A stretch of DNA of 64,000 bases from Natronococcus roseus. GTDB lineage: Archaea; Halobacteriota; Halobacteria; Halobacteriales; Natrialbaceae. Within the stretch, counting starts at the first letter, position 1. Each line of letters opens with the position of its first letter. Shown one piece after another: positions 25,688-33,587 of this stretch. Under the pieces are notes generated by a model that made no database searches, was not told the origin of the DNA, and worked only from the letters and a program-made list of their open reading frames with translations. The stretch is taken from positions 310,001 through 374,000 of the forward strand of contig NZ_JBHLJR010000006.1 of assembly GCF_043677095.1 (NCBI RefSeq), read 5' to 3'. The position numbers and the translations under genes were made by a program.

Positions 25688-26775
25688 CCCTTCGCGGGAC
25701 CGATCCCGACACCGTTCGCGAGGCCCTCGAGACCGGAGAGTCGCTGCCGGGGACGTTCGGCTTCGCGGGCGAGGTCGACGGCCGACTCGTCCGGGACGTC
25801 CTCGGACGGTTTCCGCTGTTCGTCGAGCGAGGCGCCGACCGCGCGGCCGACGCGTGGGCCTTCGAACCCGACGTCCTCGAGGACCCCGCGCTCTTCCCCG
25901 CGGGCTCGGTCGCGGCTCCCGGCGAGGCGCCCTCGGGCGTCTGGTCGCTTCCCGAGCCGACGCCCGACGAGCCCGAGACGGCCCTCGAGGACCTCGACCG
26001 CGCGCTTCGGACGGCGATCGACCGCGTCCGCGAGCGTGACCTCGAGATCGGGGTCGCCTTCTCCGGCGGCGTCGACTCCGCGTTAGTCGCCGAACTCCTC
26101 GACGCTCCGATCTACGTCGTCGGCTTCCCGGACAGCCACGACGTCGAGGCCGCCCGCACGGCGGCCGACGCGATGGGCCGCGAGCTCACCGTCGTCGAGC
26201 TCGAGCCCGCCGACCTCGAGCGAGCCGTTCCCGAGGTCGCGCGGGCGATCGGACGGACGAACGCGATGGACGTTCAGATCGCGCTCCCGCTGTACCTGGT
26301 CGGCGAGCGCGTCGCCGCGGACGGCTTCGACGCGCTCGCGGTCGGCCAGGGCGCCGACGAGCTGTTCGGCGGCTACGAGAAGGTCGTCCGCCTCGACCAC
26401 AGAGTCGAAGCCGAGACCACCCGGGGGGCGGTCCGCGAGGGAATCTACAGCCTTCCCGAGCAGCTTCCCCGAGACGTCCGCGCCGTCGAGGCGGCCGGCC
26501 TCGAGCCCGTCGCCCCCCTGCTGTACGACGGCGTCGTCGACGCCGCGCTCCGCTTACCCGACGAACTGCTCGCCGACGAGGCGGTCAGAAAGCGCGGCTT
26601 CCGACGGGTGGCGGGCGAGTACCTGCCCGAGGCGGTGGCGATGCGAGACAAGAAGGCCGTCCAGTACGGCAGCCTCGTCGCCCGCGAACTCGATCGGCTG
26701 GCCCGCCAGGCGGGGTACAAACGGCGGATGGACGACCACGTGACGAAGTACGTCGAGTCGCTGCTCGAGGCCTGA
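25684..26775 (+). CDS. Asparagine synthase-like protein lacking the glutaminase nucleophile
   Basis: 363 residues. The ATP-PPi loop FSGGVDSALVAELL (126-139) and GQGADELFGGYEK of the AsnB C-terminal synthetase domain are intact. The first 100 residues resemble only the tail of a class II glutamine amidotransferase domain (VRDVLGRFPLFVE), and there is no Met-Cys start, so it cannot hydrolyse glutamine by itself. It may use free ammonia, or amidate or ligate another substrate. Coupled to the PHP phosphoesterase by a 4-base overlap, a pairing that hints at a shared small-molecule substrate (inference). Confidence 0.85.
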   Translation: MTLRGTDPDTVREALETGESLPGTFGFAGEVDGRLVRDVLGRFPLFVERGADRAADAWAFEPDVLEDPALFPAGSVAAPGEAPSGVWSLPEPTPDEPETALEDLDRALRTAIDRVRERDLEIGVAFSGGVDSALVAELLDAPIYVVGFPDSHDVEAARTAADAMGRELTVVELEPADLERAVPEVARAIGRTNAMDVQIALPLYLVGERVAADGFDALAVGQGADELFGGYEKVVRLDHRVEAETTRGAVREGIYSLPEQLPRDVRAVEAAGLEPVAPLLYDGVVDAALRLPDELLADEAVRKRGFRRVAGEYLPEAVAMRDKKAVQYGSLVARELDRLARQAGYKRRMDDHVTKYVESLLEA

Positions 26776-26857
26776 GAACGTACGAAGCGCAGGCGGCAGT
26801 CGTGATACCGCGACCCTCGGAACCCTTATCCGGGAACTGACCCTACAGTTGTTTGTA

Positions 26858-27052
26858 ATGGCGAAAGGTAACGTTGACTTCTTCAACGACACAGGCGGCT
26901 ACGGTTTCATTTCCACGGACGACGCGGACGAGGACGTTTTCTTCCACATGGAAGACGTCGGCGGCCCGGACCTCGAGGAAGGCGAAGAGATCGAATTCGA
27001 CATCGACCAGGCCCCCAAGGGCCCCCGCGCGACGAACGTCGTCCGCAACTAA
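26858..27052 (+). CDS. cspA: Cold-shock domain protein
   Basis: 64 residues, single cold-shock domain. Both nucleic-acid-binding motifs are present: RNP1 as GGYGFIS and RNP2 as DVFFHME. These proteins bind single-stranded RNA or DNA and melt RNA structure. It is acidic for the family, as in other haloarchaea. The ATG at 26858 gives the standard MAKGNVDFF start. TATA-like CCCTTATCC lies about 30 bases upstream. A stem-loop and T-run follow it. Confidence 0.96.
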   Translation: MAKGNVDFFNDTGGYGFISTDDADEDVFFHMEDVGGPDLEEGEEIEFDIDQAPKGPRATNVVRN

Positions 27053-27064
27053 GCTCGCTTCTCT

Positions 27065-27098
27065 CCGTTGTGAAACGGTGAACGGCGATTCGTTTTTT
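27065..27098 (+). terminator. Stem-loop and T-run terminator after cspA
   Basis: CCGTT-GTGA-AACGG (27065-27078) followed 14 bases later by TTTTTT (27093-27098). The hairpin is weak, but the T6 run alone would suffice in archaea. Confidence 0.5.
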
Positions 27099-27201
27099 GA
27101 GAACTCACAGACGACAGCCAGCGCTGTCGGCAGCGACGACCGTTCGGCCGACAAAACTGTCCTCTCGAGGAGCGTCGCGACCGAATCCCAAGTAGCGTCC
27201 G

Positions 27202-27531
27202 TCAGGACGGCAGCGGGCAGAGACTCGCGGTGAAGATTACCGTCTCGTCGGTCTCGTTCTCCGCGCCGTGTTCGACGCCGCGTTCGTTGAGCACCACGCC
27301 CGGCGCCTCGATCTCCTCGCGCTCGTCGTCCCGCAGCACCGTCACCGTCCCCTCGAGGACGTGAAAGACGTTCGTGCTGTCGCCGTGCTCGTGGGGCTCG
27401 AGGGTGGCGCCCGGCCCGAGGGCGAACGCCTTGACGAGGACGTCGTCCTCGACGACCAGTTCCGTGCTCTCGACCTCGCCGTCCGCTGGCTCGAGGTCGG
27501 CGACCGCGTCGGTGTAGCTATCGAGTGTCAT
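27202..27531 (-). CDS. Cupin-domain protein
   Basis: 109 residues, single small cupin. Motif 1 reads GATLEPHEHGDSTNVFHVLEG with metal-ligand histidines and Glu, motif 2 reads PGVVLNERGVEHGAEN. The metal site appears intact. Such small cupins may be dioxygenases, isomerases or stress-related binding proteins; this one cannot be assigned further. ATG at 27531 gives the normal start; an upstream extension in the same frame is Pro/Arg-rich and not credible. Confidence 0.85.
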   Translation of the reverse strand: MTLDSYTDAVADLEPADGEVESTELVVEDDVLVKAFALGPGATLEPHEHGDSTNVFHVLEGTVTVLRDDEREEIEAPGVVLNERGVEHGAENETDETVIFTASLCPLPS

Positions 27532-27574
27532 CGGGTTCGGATTCGGTCCCCGCGGCCAAAAGTGTCGGTCATGA

Positions 27575-27727
27575 CTCGGCACGGAACGGGTCAAGACTGG
27601 TGGCAAGAGCCCGCGCGTCGCGATCCTCACCCTGCAGTCGTTCTTCGGCGGCGAGTTCACCGACGCCGGGCGGTTCGCGCTTCCGGCGACTGCGATCGAC
27701 GAGCCTGACGCCGGCGACGAGCAGTAA
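27575..27727 (+). other. Possible gene remnant (C-terminal coding fragment without start)
   Basis: In this frame the end reads LTLQSFFGGEFTDAGRF, then a short acidic end and a TAA at 27725-27727. Composition is halophile-like, unlike the Arg-rich overlapping frame that starts at an ATG (27571), but no ATG, GTG or TTG lies between the preceding in-frame stop and this stretch. It may be the degraded 3' end of a lost gene between the cupin and Mrp genes. Weak. Confidence 0.2.
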
Positions 27728-27754
27728 CCCGGAGAAATCGTTCCGACAGTCCGT

Positions 27755-28846
27755 CTAGTCCTCGAGTTCGGTCGGCAGGGCGTCGTCGGGCGTATCGGAG
27801 GTGTTCTCCGAGACGGTCCGTCGGTTGGACTCGCTGACGCGGTCGGCGACGTTGGCGACCAGCTCCTCGAGGGTCTCCTGGACCTCGCTGTCGTCGTCCT
27901 TGACGAGGGTTCCCTTGCTGCCGTCCGCGCCGAAGTCGGGGTGGATCGGGATCTGGCCGATCAGCGGGACGTCGTACTTGTCGACGATCTGCTGGGCGCC
28001 GTCGGTGCCAAAGAGGCTGTACTCCTTGCCGGTGTCCGGGGCGATGAACGTGCTCATGTTCTCGACGACGCCGAGGACGGGCGTGTCGTGTTTGTTGAAC
28101 ATCTGGATCCCCTTTCGGGTGTCGTCCAGGGCCATCTCCTGGGGCGTGGTGACGACGACGGCTCCCGTGACGGGCATCGACTGCAACAGGTTCAGCGTGG
28201 CGTCGCCGGTGCCCGGCGGGAGGTCGACGATGAGGTAGTCGAGCCGGCCCCACTCGACGCCGTCCAAGAACTTCATCATGAACTTGTTGACCATCGGTCC
28301 CCGGAGGATCGCCGGGTCGTCCTCCTCTTCCATCATGAAGCCCATGCTGATCACGCGGACGCCGTCCGAACGCGGCGGGACGATGTCCTCGTTGGGCGTG
28401 ACGCCGGGGTCGCTCTCGACGGGCAGGATGCGGGGGATGTTCGGCCCGTGGATGTCCGCGTCTAAGATGCCGACCATCGCGCCGCGCTTCTCGAGGCCCG
28501 CCGCGAGGTTGGCCGCGACGGTCGTCTTGCCGACGCCGCCTTTCCCCGAGGAGACCGCGATGACGTTACGAACCCGCGGCAGGACCTCGTCGTCGAACCC
28601 GTGCTCGGCGCCGGCGTGGGCGCGCAGGTCGGGCTCGAGGCCGGCCTCCTGGACGACCTCGCGGATCCGGTTGCCGATCTCCATCTCGGCGGGAGCGTAG
28701 GGCGTGTTGAACGCGAGCGAGATCCGGGCGGTCTCGTCGTCGATCGTGACGTCGTTGACCAGGCCGAGCGTGACGATGTCCTCGTCGATGTCCGGGTCCT
28801 CGATGCCCTCGAGTTCGATCTTGAGTTCGTATTCTGTGATGCTCAT
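27755..28846 (-). CDS. Mrp/NBP35-family iron-sulfur carrier ATPase with DUF59 domain
   Basis: 363 residues. The N-terminal 75 residues form a DUF59/MIP18-like domain (GIEDPDIDEDIVTLGLV), followed by the P-loop ATPase with the deviant Walker A SSGKGGVGKTTV (99-110) and DADIHGPNIPRIL. Family members load or transfer Fe-S clusters. No cysteine is visible anywhere in this protein, so the C-terminal Cys-x-x-Cys that bridges the cluster in ApbC/Nbp35 dimers is absent. It lies directly downstream, on the same strand, of a redox module containing a four-cluster Fe-S protein. Confidence 0.92.
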   Translation of the reverse strand: MSITEYELKIELEGIEDPDIDEDIVTLGLVNDVTIDDETARISLAFNTPYAPAEMEIGNRIREVVQEAGLEPDLRAHAGAEHGFDDEVLPRVRNVIAVSSGKGGVGKTTVAANLAAGLEKRGAMVGILDADIHGPNIPRILPVESDPGVTPNEDIVPPRSDGVRVISMGFMMEEEDDPAILRGPMVNKFMMKFLDGVEWGRLDYLIVDLPPGTGDATLNLLQSMPVTGAVVVTTPQEMALDDTRKGIQMFNKHDTPVLGVVENMSTFIAPDTGKEYSLFGTDGAQQIVDKYDVPLIGQIPIHPDFGADGSKGTLVKDDDSEVQETLEELVANVADRVSESNRRTVSENTSDTPDDALPTELED

Positions 28847-29012
28847 ACTGGGTGGAGGCGTGTTCGACGATCGGTAGGGTGTGCAACGGGATACGTGTGA
28901 TGGTTCGGCGGGCGAAACGGTGGCTGAGGACGACCAGCGGGGGCGAACGCGGGGCTCGGTCGGTATCGCCGCAAAGAAAGGAACGTCGGTTCGGTCGGCT
29001 CGATCGACCGGG

Positions 29013-29327
29013 TTACGGACCCGGCGACGCGAGCGGTTCCGGCAGTCCGCCGTAGAACACGACCCCGATGATCATGGTCAGGATGAACATCCCGATCCAC
29101 ATCTGGGCCGTGATTCCGACGAGGTAGCCGACGCCGAGCAGTCCGGTGCTCGTATCGCGGGGTTCGCCGAGGAACCACGCGGCGACCATCACGTAGACCG
29201 GCACGAGGACGACCCCGAAGATCAGGTAGGTCCCGATGTTGGGGAACCCGGTGAGACCCTCGGTGCCGTCGTACCCGTGGTACATGATATGGGAGAGGGC
29301 GTTTGCGACAGCCGGTGCCGAGATCAT
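29013..29327 (-). CDS. Small membrane subunit of the NrfD/Fe-S redox module
   Basis: 104 residues with two to three membrane segments (about 30-52, 64-95). The start overlaps the NrfD-like stop by four bases (29324-29327), so it is the third gene of the operon Fe-S protein, NrfD, this protein. No heme- or metal-binding set is obvious apart from His13 and His17 in ALSHIMYHGY. It probably is an accessory membrane subunit of the complex. Family not otherwise recognised. Confidence 0.75.
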   Translation of the reverse strand: MISAPAVANALSHIMYHGYDGTEGLTGFPNIGTYLIFGVVLVPVYVMVAAWFLGEPRDTSTGLLGVGYLVGITAQMWIGMFILTMIIGVVFYGGLPEPLASPGP

Positions 29328-30703
29328 GCTTCAACCTCCGGCTGCTTCGTACTTTCCTCTACCGGTTCGTGCTCGTGTTCGTGACCGTGTCCGTGATCGC
29401 CACGAAGGTGTTCGATCGCGTGGAGTTCGACCACGGGGATCACCTTCGCGACCACCAGGAAGAACAACACGACCAGTCCGATCGTGCCGAGCAGCGAGGA
29501 GAGTTCGATCGCGCTCGGGAAGTAGTCGCCGGGCGTCGCCTCGTAGATACTGAAGGTCGGGTACCAGAAGCCCGAGAGGACGAAGTAGAGCTTCTCGGCC
29601 AGCGTCGCCGTCAGCACGATCACGCTGGCGATCATCGCTCGGAGCTTCGTAAACAGCGCGGGACGGACCGTCGTCGCGAAGATAAAGCCCAGCACGCCGA
29701 GGACGCCCAGAATCGGGATGACGTACAGCGGGTGCGTGAACTTCGAGGCGGTCGCCGCGCCGTGGTCGACCGTCGGGTGGAAGCTCCCGGCGGTGAGCTG
29801 CTGGAGCTGGAGCCAGAGGAACAGCAGGCAGAAAAAGCCGAGCCACAGCAGGAGGCCGCGGAAGATGTCGTCAGTGATGATGTGGTCCCAGTCGTAGGCG
29901 CGTCGGAAGGCCGCCGACAGTAGGATCACGCCGCTGATCGCGGAGGTCAACGCGATGGTGAGGAACTGCGGGCCCTGCACCGCGCCGAACCAGCCGGGGT
30001 AGTTCGGCAGCACTGCGAACAGCCACGGGATAACACCGCCGTGAAGCAGGAGCGGGGCCATAATGATGATCGCGAGGGCGACCCACCAGACCATCCGATC
30101 GATGATCTGATCCTCCTTCTCGGAGTAGCCGAGGGTCAGCCCGTCGTAGATCGGATCGAAGCGGTCCGGCAGCTGGTCGCGCAGCCGCGTGACGTCGTAG
30201 CGGATCGTCAGCGCGAGGTAGGTCGCCGTCAGCACGAAGTAGGCGGTGATGACGGTAACGTCCCACACCAGCGGCGAGTTGTTGACCGTGATGTGGTAGT
30301 GACCGAGCACGCTCGTGACCATCCGGTCCGGGCGGCCCATGTGGACCAGGATGTAGAAGCCGGCCGCCGAGAGACCGGCCAGCGTCAGCAGTTCGGCGAG
30401 GCGGGCGACGGGCATGTAGCGGTCCATCCCGAGGAGTCTGACCGCCGCGGAGAGGATGATCCCCCCGTGGGCGATCCCGACCCACCAGATGAACGCGCCG
30501 ATGTACAGTCCCCAGGTGACGCCGCCACCGCTCCCCCAGTCGGAGAGGCCGGTGACGACGAGTCCCTGCTGAAGCTGGTAGGCCCAGCCGACCAGGAACG
30601 CGCCGAGCGCCAGCGCGGCGACGGCGAACATGATGAAGTACGTCTTCGAAACGTTCTGGATCGGACGCAGGATGTCCGCCTCGGTCGGCGACTTGGTGCT
30701 CAT
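29324..30703 (-). CDS. nrfD: NrfD/PsrC-type quinone-interacting membrane subunit
   Basis: 459 residues, about ten membrane segments. WVGIAHGGIILSAAVRLL, typical of the first NrfD helices, and VHMGRPDRMVTSVLGHYH fit the PsrC/NrfD/ActC family, which moves electrons between the quinone pool and an extracellular Fe-S protein. The C-terminus is a histidine- and glutamate-rich tail (HGHGHEHEHEP) that could bind metal. Second gene of the three-gene operon; both junctions are 4-base overlaps, implying fixed subunit ratios. Menaquinone, made by the men genes in this window, is a likely partner. Confidence 0.9.
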   Translation of the reverse strand: MSTKSPTEADILRPIQNVSKTYFIMFAVAALALGAFLVGWAYQLQQGLVVTGLSDWGSGGGVTWGLYIGAFIWWVGIAHGGIILSAAVRLLGMDRYMPVARLAELLTLAGLSAAGFYILVHMGRPDRMVTSVLGHYHITVNNSPLVWDVTVITAYFVLTATYLALTIRYDVTRLRDQLPDRFDPIYDGLTLGYSEKEDQIIDRMVWWVALAIIIMAPLLLHGGVIPWLFAVLPNYPGWFGAVQGPQFLTIALTSAISGVILLSAAFRRAYDWDHIITDDIFRGLLLWLGFFCLLFLWLQLQQLTAGSFHPTVDHGAATASKFTHPLYVIPILGVLGVLGFIFATTVRPALFTKLRAMIASVIVLTATLAEKLYFVLSGFWYPTFSIYEATPGDYFPSAIELSSLLGTIGLVVLFFLVVAKVIPVVELHAIEHLRGDHGHGHEHEHEPVEESTKQPEVEA

Positions 30704-32490
30704 AGGGACACCCCGGCGTCACCGACGGTGCCCTCGTCGAGGACGTCCTTGCGGTTGTCGACGGCTTCGACGGACTCGCCGTCGGCGCGCTCGTAGCTGA
30801 TGTCCTCGTAGTTGACGCCCGATCCCGTCGGCTCGGTCTGTTCGGCCTGCGGGCCGGGCTCGTTGCCGAGGTAGATGATGTTGGGGTTCGTTCCCTGCTC
30901 CTCGAGGAGCTTGAAGTTCGAGGCCGGCGTGCCGGCGAACTGCTCGAGCAGGAACTGCGCGGCTTCCTCGTCCGGCTCGAACCCGTTGTCGTCTTCGTCG
31001 TCGTCCTCGTCGTCGTTTTCTTCCTCGTCGTCTTCGCCCTCTTCTTCCTCCGCTTCGTCGTCGGCGTCGGCGTCTTCCTCGTCGACGTCGACACCCTCCT
31101 CGTCGCCGTCGGCCGGCTCGTCGAGGTCGGGTTCGTCGGCGAGGTCGAGCTCCGCGAGGACCTCCTGGTTCGCGAGGCCGAGACCGTGGTCTTCGATCGC
31201 TGCCAGCGCCTCGGTGACGTCGTTTTCGAGCTCTGCGACGTCGCCGTCGCCGTCGCCCATCTCGTCGCCGCCGGTGAGCTGTACCGCGATCATCAGACCG
31301 AGTTCCTCCTCGTCGAGGTCGGCCGCCTCGAGGACCGATTCGAGGTCGTCGTCGGCGCCCTCGAGGTCCTCCTCGAGTTCGTCGGCCGACGGCGGGTTGA
31401 TCTGTGCGAGGGTCCGACCTCGAGCCGGGTTGGCGGCGTACGCCTGCGGGTCGCTCGTCTCGTCGTGCATGTTGCCGAACTGGATCGCGTCCGGCGGACA
31501 GGCCTCCTCGCAGGCGGTCGTCCCGACCATCTCGTCGCCCATCTGGCCGTCCTGACGGGTCGGACACATGGTACACTTGCTCATGACGCCTCGCGGCGCG
31601 CGGCTGTCGACCCAGCGCTCGCTGCCGTAGCCGTCGTCGGTCGTCATGTGATCGCCGTCCATGTCCTCGTGGAACTCCGCGATCTCGTCGGTCGAGATGT
31701 CGGGCTCGTCCCACTGGAAGTAGTTGACGCCGTAGGGACAGGCGACCTGGCAGTACCGACAGCCGATACAGACGTCGTAGTCGGTCAGCACGAGGCCGTC
31801 CGAGTCCCGCGTGTGGCGGGCCGTCGTCGGACAGACCTTCTCACACGGCGCGTCGGTGCAGTGTTGACACGGTCGGACGAGTCGGTTCCGGCTCGTCGAA
31901 CTCGACGCGCCGGGGTCCTCGAACTCGAGGACGTACATCCAGTTGACACCCTGGTCGAGGTTGTTTTCCGAGGAGCAGGCGGTCACACAGGAGAGACAGC
32001 CGTCACAGCGCTCGAGGTCGATGGCCATTCCCCACTGGACGTCGCCCTCGCCGCCCTCGGGCGCGCCGGACTCGTCCTCGTCGTCCTGGGCGGCGGCCGC
32101 TTGCTGCTCGCCGTCGTCGACGGTCGCCCAGGCGCCGAGACCGACTGCGGCCGCGCCGGCACCCATCTTCTTCATTACGTCGCGGCGGGGTTCCTCGCCG
32201 TCGCCGTCGAAGCGAGAGAGCATCCTGCCGACGGTTCCCTTCGCTTCCTCCTGGGCCTTCTCGTAGGCCTCTTGGGTCGGGCGGTTGTCCTCGCCGAACT
32301 CCTCGAGAACGTCCTCGTGGTACTTCTCGTGGAAGTCGGCCTCCGAGAGTTCGCCGCGAGTGACCCGCATGGCGTCCTCTGCCATCGCCATCCCGAGATC
32401 GGTGTCGTACTCGGTGTCGTCGAGCATCCCCTCCAGGTCGTTCTCCCACTCCTCGCCGAGCGGGTGGAACGACTCGTCGTCCGCACTCAT
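30700..32490 (-). CDS. Four-cluster 4Fe-4S protein with internal Tat motif and acidic insertion
   Basis: 596 residues. Residues 1-95 are an acidic helical domain; a Tat-like motif PRRDVMKKMGAGAAAVGLGA follows at 101-120, so the signal is internal, as in the TAT-variant-translocated ActB proteins of alternative complex III. Four cysteine sets follow: C162/165/168/172, C208/211/216/220, C241/244/247/251, C306/309/327/331, as in PsrB/HybA-type electron-transfer subunits. Between RTLAQIN (359-365) and FKLLEEQGTNPNIIYLG (526-542), which are normally adjacent, lies about 155 residues of mostly Asp/Glu-rich sequence. First gene of the operon with NrfD. No molybdopterin catalytic subunit is encoded nearby. 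Confidence 0.9.
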   Translation of the reverse strand: MSADDESFHPLGEEWENDLEGMLDDTEYDTDLGMAMAEDAMRVTRGELSEADFHEKYHEDVLEEFGEDNRPTQEAYEKAQEEAKGTVGRMLSRFDGDGEEPRRDVMKKMGAGAAAVGLGAWATVDDGEQQAAAAQDDEDESGAPEGGEGDVQWGMAIDLERCDGCLSCVTACSSENNLDQGVNWMYVLEFEDPGASSSTSRNRLVRPCQHCTDAPCEKVCPTTARHTRDSDGLVLTDYDVCIGCRYCQVACPYGVNYFQWDEPDISTDEIAEFHEDMDGDHMTTDDGYGSERWVDSRAPRGVMSKCTMCPTRQDGQMGDEMVGTTACEEACPPDAIQFGNMHDETSDPQAYAANPARGRTLAQINPPSADELEEDLEGADDDLESVLEAADLDEEELGLMIAVQLTGGDEMGDGDGDVAELENDVTEALAAIEDHGLGLANQEVLAELDLADEPDLDEPADGDEEGVDVDEEDADADDEAEEEEGEDDEEENDDEDDDEDDNGFEPDEEAAQFLLEQFAGTPASNFKLLEEQGTNPNIIYLGNEPGPQAEQTEPTGSGVNYEDISYERADGESVEAVDNRKDVLDEGTVGDAGVSL

Positions 32491-32586
32491 TCCCCGAGAA
32501 CACCTCTCGTCGGAACCGTTCGATTACACGTCGGTACGAAGTTGAATACAGCCATATCTGTAGCCTCTATCCCGCACTCGCAACTA

Positions 32587-32645
32587 GATGGTGTTGAACC
32601 ATCGAGGCGATTTCCAACTTCTGAGAACGAGTACGAACATGTTCG
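32587..32645. promoter_or_regulatory. Inverted repeats upstream of the Fe-S/NrfD operon; candidate operators
   Basis: Two symmetric sites lie in the 280-base gap between the HTH_10 regulator and the Fe-S gene: GATGGT-GTTGA-ACCATC (32587-32603) and a perfect 12-base palindrome CGAACATGTTCG (32634-32645). The promoter of the operon, reading leftward, probably uses AT-rich sequence at about 32545-32560 (GAATACAG and ATATC on the plus strand), so both sites are upstream of it, an activator position. The DNA here is clearly less GC-rich than its surroundings. Confidence 0.4.
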
Positions 32646-32770
32646 ACAGTATATTACTGACTGGGACCGAAACCCTTTACCACCCGTTCGGTTCGGTATC
32701 GAGATTCGCGACGGCGTTCGCTGGACGGATCGAACTCGGGTGCGGATCCGGGGTTGGAAGGCGATCTCGG

Positions 32771-33451
32771 TCAGTCTCCCGCGAGCGGTCTCTCGATCAT
32801 CTCGTCGTCGTCGTCGTGGAGCGCCGGGAGGTCCTCGACGAAGTGTTTGACAATTGCCTCCTCCGCCCGATGGAGCGTCTCGCTACAGGTCGATTTGGCG
32901 ATCCCGAGGTGGCCGGCCAGCTCGGTCAGCGAACAGCGCCGCGGCGTGTCGTAGTACCCCTCGTCGACGGCGGCGGCGACGACCTCGAGCTGGCGCTCGG
33001 AGAGGAGCTGGCTCTGGTGGAGTCGCTCCTGGACCCGTTCGATGCGGTACTGAAGCCCGAACTGCTCGAGCTGCTCGGCCAGCTCCGCGAGACGCTCGCG
33101 CGAGCCGGTGACCTCGATGGTCGCCTCGCCGCCCCGGATCTCGACGGGGAGTTCGATCGGGATGCCGGACTCCTGCGAGGAGAACAACAGCAGGGGCGCC
33201 GTCGTCTCGAAGTGGATCGTCGCCTCCCGTTCGCTCCGCTGGACGACCGTGATCTCGAGGACCTGCGGGTGGGCCTCGATCTCGTCGATCATCTCGGGAA
33301 CCGCCGATCCCGCGAGGCGAACGAGTGCGAACCCGGATTCGTTGCCGGGAACGGCGGCGAGTACACGGAACGTCGCCTCCGGGTACGCCGTCGACACCTG
33401 CTGGATCCAGACCTGTTCGGGCAGCGTGATGGTGAGTGTTGCCTGGGCCAT
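32771..33451 (-). CDS. HTH_10 (bacterio-opsin activator-type) transcriptional regulator
   Basis: 226 residues. The N-terminal 150 residues form a predicted alpha/beta sensory domain starting MAQATLTITLPEQVW; the C-terminus carries HTH_10 with the family pattern L-T-x-R/E-Q (LLSERQLEVVAAAVDEGYYD) and recognition region LAGHLGIAKSTCSETLHRAE. Relatives such as DmsR and NarO activate anaerobic respiratory operons in haloarchaea. It sits directly upstream of the Fe-S/NrfD operon on the same strand, so it is a good candidate for its regulator (inference). It lacks the N-terminal cysteine cluster of NarO. Confidence 0.88.
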   Translation of the reverse strand: MAQATLTITLPEQVWIQQVSTAYPEATFRVLAAVPGNESGFALVRLAGSAVPEMIDEIEAHPQVLEITVVQRSEREATIHFETTAPLLLFSSQESGIPIELPVEIRGGEATIEVTGSRERLAELAEQLEQFGLQYRIERVQERLHQSQLLSERQLEVVAAAVDEGYYDTPRRCSLTELAGHLGIAKSTCSETLHRAEEAIVKHFVEDLPALHDDDDEMIERPLAGD

Positions 33452-33587
33452 GCGAACCAGTTCGGGTAGAACCTATGGGACACGAAAGCAAGATATCCCC
33501 TACGATTCCTATCGCGTGGGAATGGAACGTACGGGCGTTTTCGAGCCACATATCGTGGAGTACGATCGGTTCCGACGGCTGTCGAGC

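Noticed and set aside
27571..27708. 45-codon frame from an ATG between the cupin and mrp genes
   Set aside because: Arg-rich, not halophile-like; an overlapping frame without a start has better composition, so at most a remnant is present.
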